The notes under the pieces are model-generated. The model was not told the origin of the DNA. It did no database searches and worked only from the letters and a program-made list of their open reading frames with translations. DNA of 15,378 nucleotides from JBNKFQ01 sp050289385 (GTDB taxonomy: Bacteria; Pseudomonadota; Gammaproteobacteria; Pseudomonadales; Porticoccaceae). The translations under genes and the position numbers were made by a program. Location of the stretch: the NCBI GenBank assembly GCA_050289385.1, contig JBNKFQ010000210.1, positions 1-15,378 of the forward strand, in the 5' to 3' direction. This document shows positions 12,838 through 15,378 of the stretch, piece by piece; position 1 is the stretch's first letter; the number at the start of each line of letters is the position of its first letter.

Positions 12838-13633
12838 AATTTTAGCTTTATTTTCAATTTTTATCTCTGTTTTAACAAACGCACAACAGGCAGAGGATTA
12901 TGTATTAATTTTTATCGGAGGATCTTTCCAACAGGGGAAAACGCCCTACAATTTATATTTAAACGGGCCTCTCTACGGGGCAGCGGTGAACGGCGGACGT
13001 TATGTCAGCTTGGCGAGCGAATTTGACCGTATGGGCTATTACATAATAAACGAGGCGCAAGCGGGAGCCACGACATTTGAGCGAATCGGCTGTGGTTACG
13101 ATTTTTGCGTCGAAGCTTATTGGGACAGTTACGAGACTCAACTCGATCGCGCTATTCCGAGAGTAACTAGTCGGGACGGTACTATAAACGCCAAATTTGT
13201 GGTAATCGGAACATCTAACGATTGCCTTCATCCGGGTGCGTTTAATGTACCTTTCATCGAAAGTAAAAAATGTGATTACATTGATCTCATCGCTTGGGGC
13301 AATCGCCTCGTCGCTGTAGCTAAAAGAGTTCAATCCTATGGATTGGTACCAATTGTTACTGAATTCCCGAGATGGACAACGGAGCAACTTAAAACCTTTC
13401 AGGAATACAATAATATGCCGTGGATCAGTACTGTGGAAGAGCTGGATATCAGGAGAAAATATCTGAAAACAATCCTACACGCAGAGCTTGATGAATTTAT
13501 CTACGTGCGACCCTGGGGAAATTTTCAATCAATTATAGATGGTATCCACCCTACGGAAGAAACGGTAACAAACGCGGCTCTTACAATTGAAAACGCTATG
13601 AATGAATATTTGAAAAACGAGTCAGTGTGGTAG
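12821..13633 (+). CDS. Secreted SGNH/GDSL-type hydrolase
   Basis: A 270-aa protein. The ATG at 12821 follows AGGAG (7-nt spacer); an in-frame start at 12776 would hide the signal peptide. Residues 1-21 are a typical signal peptide (MKRVKLILALFSIFISVLTN, then A), with cleavage likely near A21. Four SGNH blocks are visible: GGS with nucleophile S35, the block II Gly at 82 (EAQAGATT), GTSND with N133, and DGIHPTE with D240 and H243 as the catalytic pair. Family members are esterases, lipases or sugar deacetylases; an acetyl- or acyl-ester on an exported polysaccharide or lipid is a reasonable but unproven substrate. Several Cys (C91, C96, C135, C151) could form disulfides. It lies just downstream of the truncated CsgD-like gene, a context where matrix-linked enzymes are common. 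Confidence 0.8.
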   Translation: MKRVKLILALFSIFISVLTNAQQAEDYVLIFIGGSFQQGKTPYNLYLNGPLYGAAVNGGRYVSLASEFDRMGYYIINEAQAGATTFERIGCGYDFCVEAYWDSYETQLDRAIPRVTSRDGTINAKFVVIGTSNDCLHPGAFNVPFIESKKCDYIDLIAWGNRLVAVAKRVQSYGLVPIVTEFPRWTTEQLKTFQEYNNMPWISTVEELDIRRKYLKTILHAELDEFIYVRPWGNFQSIIDGIHPTEETVTNAALTIENAMNEYLKNESVW

Positions 13634-13650
13634 CCGAGGATAACAAATTG

Positions 13651-13674
13651 GCGGCAAGGGAGTGCCGCTTTGTT
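13651..13674 (+). terminator. Probable terminator of the hydrolase gene
   Basis: GCGGCA, an AGGGAG loop, TGCCGC and then TTTGTT, beginning 18 nt after the TAG. Outer AACAAA (13642-13647) can also pair with TTTGTT. The T run is short, so strength is uncertain. Confidence 0.55.
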
Positions 13675-14342
13675 GATGATAATAGAGCGGGAGTAGGGGA
13701 CGGACAATAGACTTTCGAGCCATCGATGCGTCTTTGTAAAACTGTTCTAAAGTAGCTAGATATGCCAGTAAAAGCATTAAACAACAACATACTAGAGGCC
13801 GCCTAAAAATCGATGTCGACGTCTTTGCCTACGATTTTTAGTAGCTGCTGACATGTTTCGAGACAGTGCCCTTTGAGACGCTTGTAATGAAAATATTTGG
13901 GACGGAAACCGAGTAGCCGGTACCGCTGGCAGCGCCTGCCATCAGTGCACGAGGGGTGTTATTACTGCTTGAGCGACGTGAGGGAAAACTGGATGAAAAC
14001 ACCCAGGAGCATTGGTGGCAGCTCAATTTTTCTACCGAAATTTATCCATATTTCCTTATGCTTATAGAAATAGTTCTATCGCTTTGTATAGATACAACCC
14101 ATTTTGGGTCTTCCATGCTTCAAGCGTTTAATCCGTGATAAAGACCGCAGTAATGACCCGCAATTAAAATATAAAGCTATCGAACTAATGACATTTCGAC
14201 TGGCTTTTACGCTCTCCACCTAAGCAGAATTTCCCTCTTATTTTGGGGGCTGTCTTCTAGTCTCTATGATGCAAGGCACATCCTGATGACTCCTACCATT
14301 GGGATCGAAACTCAAACAACGCGCAAATTAATGAGGTGCCCC
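13675..14342. other. 668-bp stretch without a convincing gene
   Basis: Contains an inverted repeat TAAAAATCG (13804-13812) / CGATTTTTA (13832-13840). On the minus strand a frame ending at 13803 reads RYRLLGFRPKYFHYKRLKGH, CLETCQQLLKIVGKDVDIDF and a stop; it looks coding-like but has no start and is only about 50 codons. On the plus strand 13956-14138 reads an open frame with TQEHWWQLNFSTEIYPYFLM. Neither resembles a known family. GAGGTG at 14333-14338 serves the next gene. Confidence 0.35.
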
Positions 14343-15089
14343 ATGGCAGATTATTACACCGAAGCTTCTTTTGTAATTCCATGTTCAAAAGAAGAAGCTG
14401 AGACAGCTGCGGAAGCGGTTCAGTATATTGACGAAAAGTATACGGATTTCGTGAAACAGATCATCTCGAAAAAAAAAGACGATATTTTTAATCCCATGGA
14501 TCTAATCATCTGGGAATGTTTTCATAATCATCCAGATCGTGAAGACGATGGTGATTCTTTGGAATGGGTATTTTCTGTAGAAATTGTTTCAGACGGTCTG
14601 CGGGTCTATGCTGATGACTCCATCAATACGGAACATGCGGCCGTGTTCACTCAGGCCGTGCTAAACGCCTTCAACATTCCATACCTAGTCGAAATCTCTG
14701 CAGCGCACACCTGCAGTGAACAACTATCGGATGCGTTTGGCGGACATGCCTGTATAGTAACAAAAGACTATATCCGCTGGTCAGATTTCCATGATTTCAT
14801 GGAGGCTGAAAGGAAGGCTCATAAAGACAGAGAGCGGTATTTTATGTGCGACCTCACCGAATTCAACGGCGAATACGAATACACAAGTCACTTCCTCATG
14901 AAATGCTTAGGGAAAGATGATCCAGAGCAGCGCCTGAATGAGATTTTTGTGAACTATCGAGGGGATGGCAACAAAGAGCGTGATGGCACTGTTTGGTATA
15001 GCTGCGGTACAGGCGCGAAGAATCCAAACTTGAGCGAGATTACCCCTTATGAGTTCAAAGTAATGCAGGCCTATTTAAGCGTCCTTTAA
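14343..15089 (+). CDS. Unknown 248-aa plasmid-type protein, apparently two domains
   Basis: The ATG at 14343 is chosen because GAGGTG lies just upstream; an in-frame ATG at 14286 would add 19 residues without a ribosome site. Residues 1-150 form one unit (MADYYTEASFVIPCSKEEAE; SLEWVFSVEIVSDGLRVYAD; TCSEQLSDAFGGHACIV). Residues 165-248 look like a second unit (YFMCDLTEFNGEYEYTSHFL; RLNEIFVNYRGDGNKERDGT; TPYEFKVMQAYLSVL). From memory such sequences occur as uncharacterised proteins of plasmids and integrative elements; no function is known. It is acidic and soluble, without signal or membrane segments. It stands alone between a gene-poor stretch and its own terminator. Confidence 0.7.
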   Translation: MADYYTEASFVIPCSKEEAETAAEAVQYIDEKYTDFVKQIISKKKDDIFNPMDLIIWECFHNHPDREDDGDSLEWVFSVEIVSDGLRVYADDSINTEHAAVFTQAVLNAFNIPYLVEISAAHTCSEQLSDAFGGHACIVTKDYIRWSDFHDFMEAERKAHKDRERYFMCDLTEFNGEYEYTSHFLMKCLGKDDPEQRLNEIFVNYRGDGNKERDGTVWYSCGTGAKNPNLSEITPYEFKVMQAYLSVL

Positions 15090-15100
15090 CTGGTTGATAT

Positions 15101-15128
15101 GGGAGGGATACTGCCCCTCCCTTTATTT
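15101..15128 (+). terminator. Rho-independent terminator
   Basis: GGGAGGG, a 7-nt loop, CCCTCCC and TTTATTT, beginning 11 nt after the stop of the 248-aa gene. Good stem and T-rich tail. Confidence 0.85.
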
Positions 15129-15269
15129 GGACGGCACAGGCTAGAGACATCCTACAGAAGGTTATCCACGCCAACAAGAGACTCAATTCCAAACAGAACG
15201 TAATGCTTCGTCAGCCTGATAATTACGGATTCAGGTTGAAGGGGCACTAGAAGACAGGGGAGTTTTTAA

Positions 15270-15353
15270 ATGCTGCATTTTAGTAAAGCGCAAGCGTTTA
15301 GGCTTGCGCAACAGCGGGGCTATCGTTTTGTGTATCTGGAAAATCTCTCTTAG
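15270..15353 (+). CDS. Tiny ORF (27 aa) with embedded hairpin
   Basis: An ATG at 15270 follows GGGGAG at a good distance and reads MLHFSKAQAFRLAQQRGYRF, then VYLENLS and TAG at 15351-15353. The peptide is basic and amphipathic. An 8-bp hairpin (GCGCAAGC 15288-15295 with GCTTGCGC 15302-15309) lies inside the frame, and the terminator stem starts before the stop. The unit could be a short peptide gene, a leader peptide, or a small RNA that only happens to be open. Confidence 0.4.
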   Translation: MLHFSKAQAFRLAQQRGYRFVYLENLS

Positions 15354-15368
15354 AGAGATTTTCTATTT
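15340..15368. terminator. Terminator overlapping the tiny ORF stop
   Basis: AAAATCTCTC, a TTA loop and GAGAGATTTT make a perfect 10-bp stem followed by CTATTTT. A symmetrical A/T-flanked stem suggests it works in both directions. Confidence 0.65.
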
Positions 15369-15378
15369 TGATAATCAG

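Noticed and set aside
12959..13387. 142-aa minus-strand frame opposite the SGNH hydrolase
   Set aside because: A shadow; the plus frame has a signal peptide, ribosome site and all four catalytic blocks.
13596..13790. Minus-strand 64-aa frame (RRIDGSKVYCPSPTPALLSS)
   Set aside because: It gave a vague impression of a transposon protein, but no family could be named and there is no start signal.
15162..15170. TTATCCACG, one base from a DnaA box
   Set aside because: A single 9-mer with one mismatch is expected several times by chance in 15 kb, and no cluster or iterons accompany it.

Overview
The window looks like part of a plasmid or secondary replicon (chromid) of a marine-type gammaproteobacterium, with an accessory region rich in decayed genes. 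The main reason is the left end: a long initiator gene, already open at base 1, whose conserved blocks resemble the RctB family of chromosome-II/plasmid initiators. It overlaps by 8 bp a gene for a protein with two DnaT-like DNA-binding domains. No species can be named from the sequence alone.

Layout. 1-2356: replication block (RctB-like initiator, then the tandem-DnaT protein). 2357-4622: hairpins, a remnant of a cytochrome P450 gene (minus strand), a small two-helix membrane protein and an intact CsgD/VpsT-like LuxR regulator. 4623-9070: a higher-GC 'graveyard' holding an unknown 181-aa gene (5085-5630), an internally deleted second copy of it (8438-8846), one apparently intact DUF234-type AAA ATPase (5969-7333), a broken IS701-type transposase, an IS256-type transposase scrap, the 3' end of an AAA/nuclease gene, a hidden small Cys-rich gene and other fragments. 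9074-12743: a second copy of the P450 / membrane protein / CsgD-like set, now with an intact P450 and a truncated regulator, plus a 256-bp MITE and an unknown 146-aa gene. 12821-13633: a secreted SGNH/GDSL-type hydrolase. 13634-14342: no convincing gene. 14343-15089: an unknown plasmid-type protein with a clear terminator, followed at 15270 by a tiny ORF and a second terminator.

How the genes may work together. The most striking pattern is reciprocal decay of a duplicated module. Copy 1 (about 2.68-4.62 kb) kept the regulator and lost the P450. Copy 2 (about 9.07-12.74 kb) kept the P450 and lost the regulator. Both kept the two-helix membrane protein. A regulator in copy 1 controlling targets in copy 2 is a plausible inference, supported by an identical 18-base palindromic element upstream of both regulator genes. 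The P450 lacks several residues used for oxygen activation and heme-propionate contact, so it may not be an ordinary monooxygenase. The secreted SGNH hydrolase next to the truncated regulator may be another target of the same circuit, but this is not shown.

Functions come from motif recognition by eye; no database search was run. tRNA, rRNA and CRISPR arrays were looked for and not seen.
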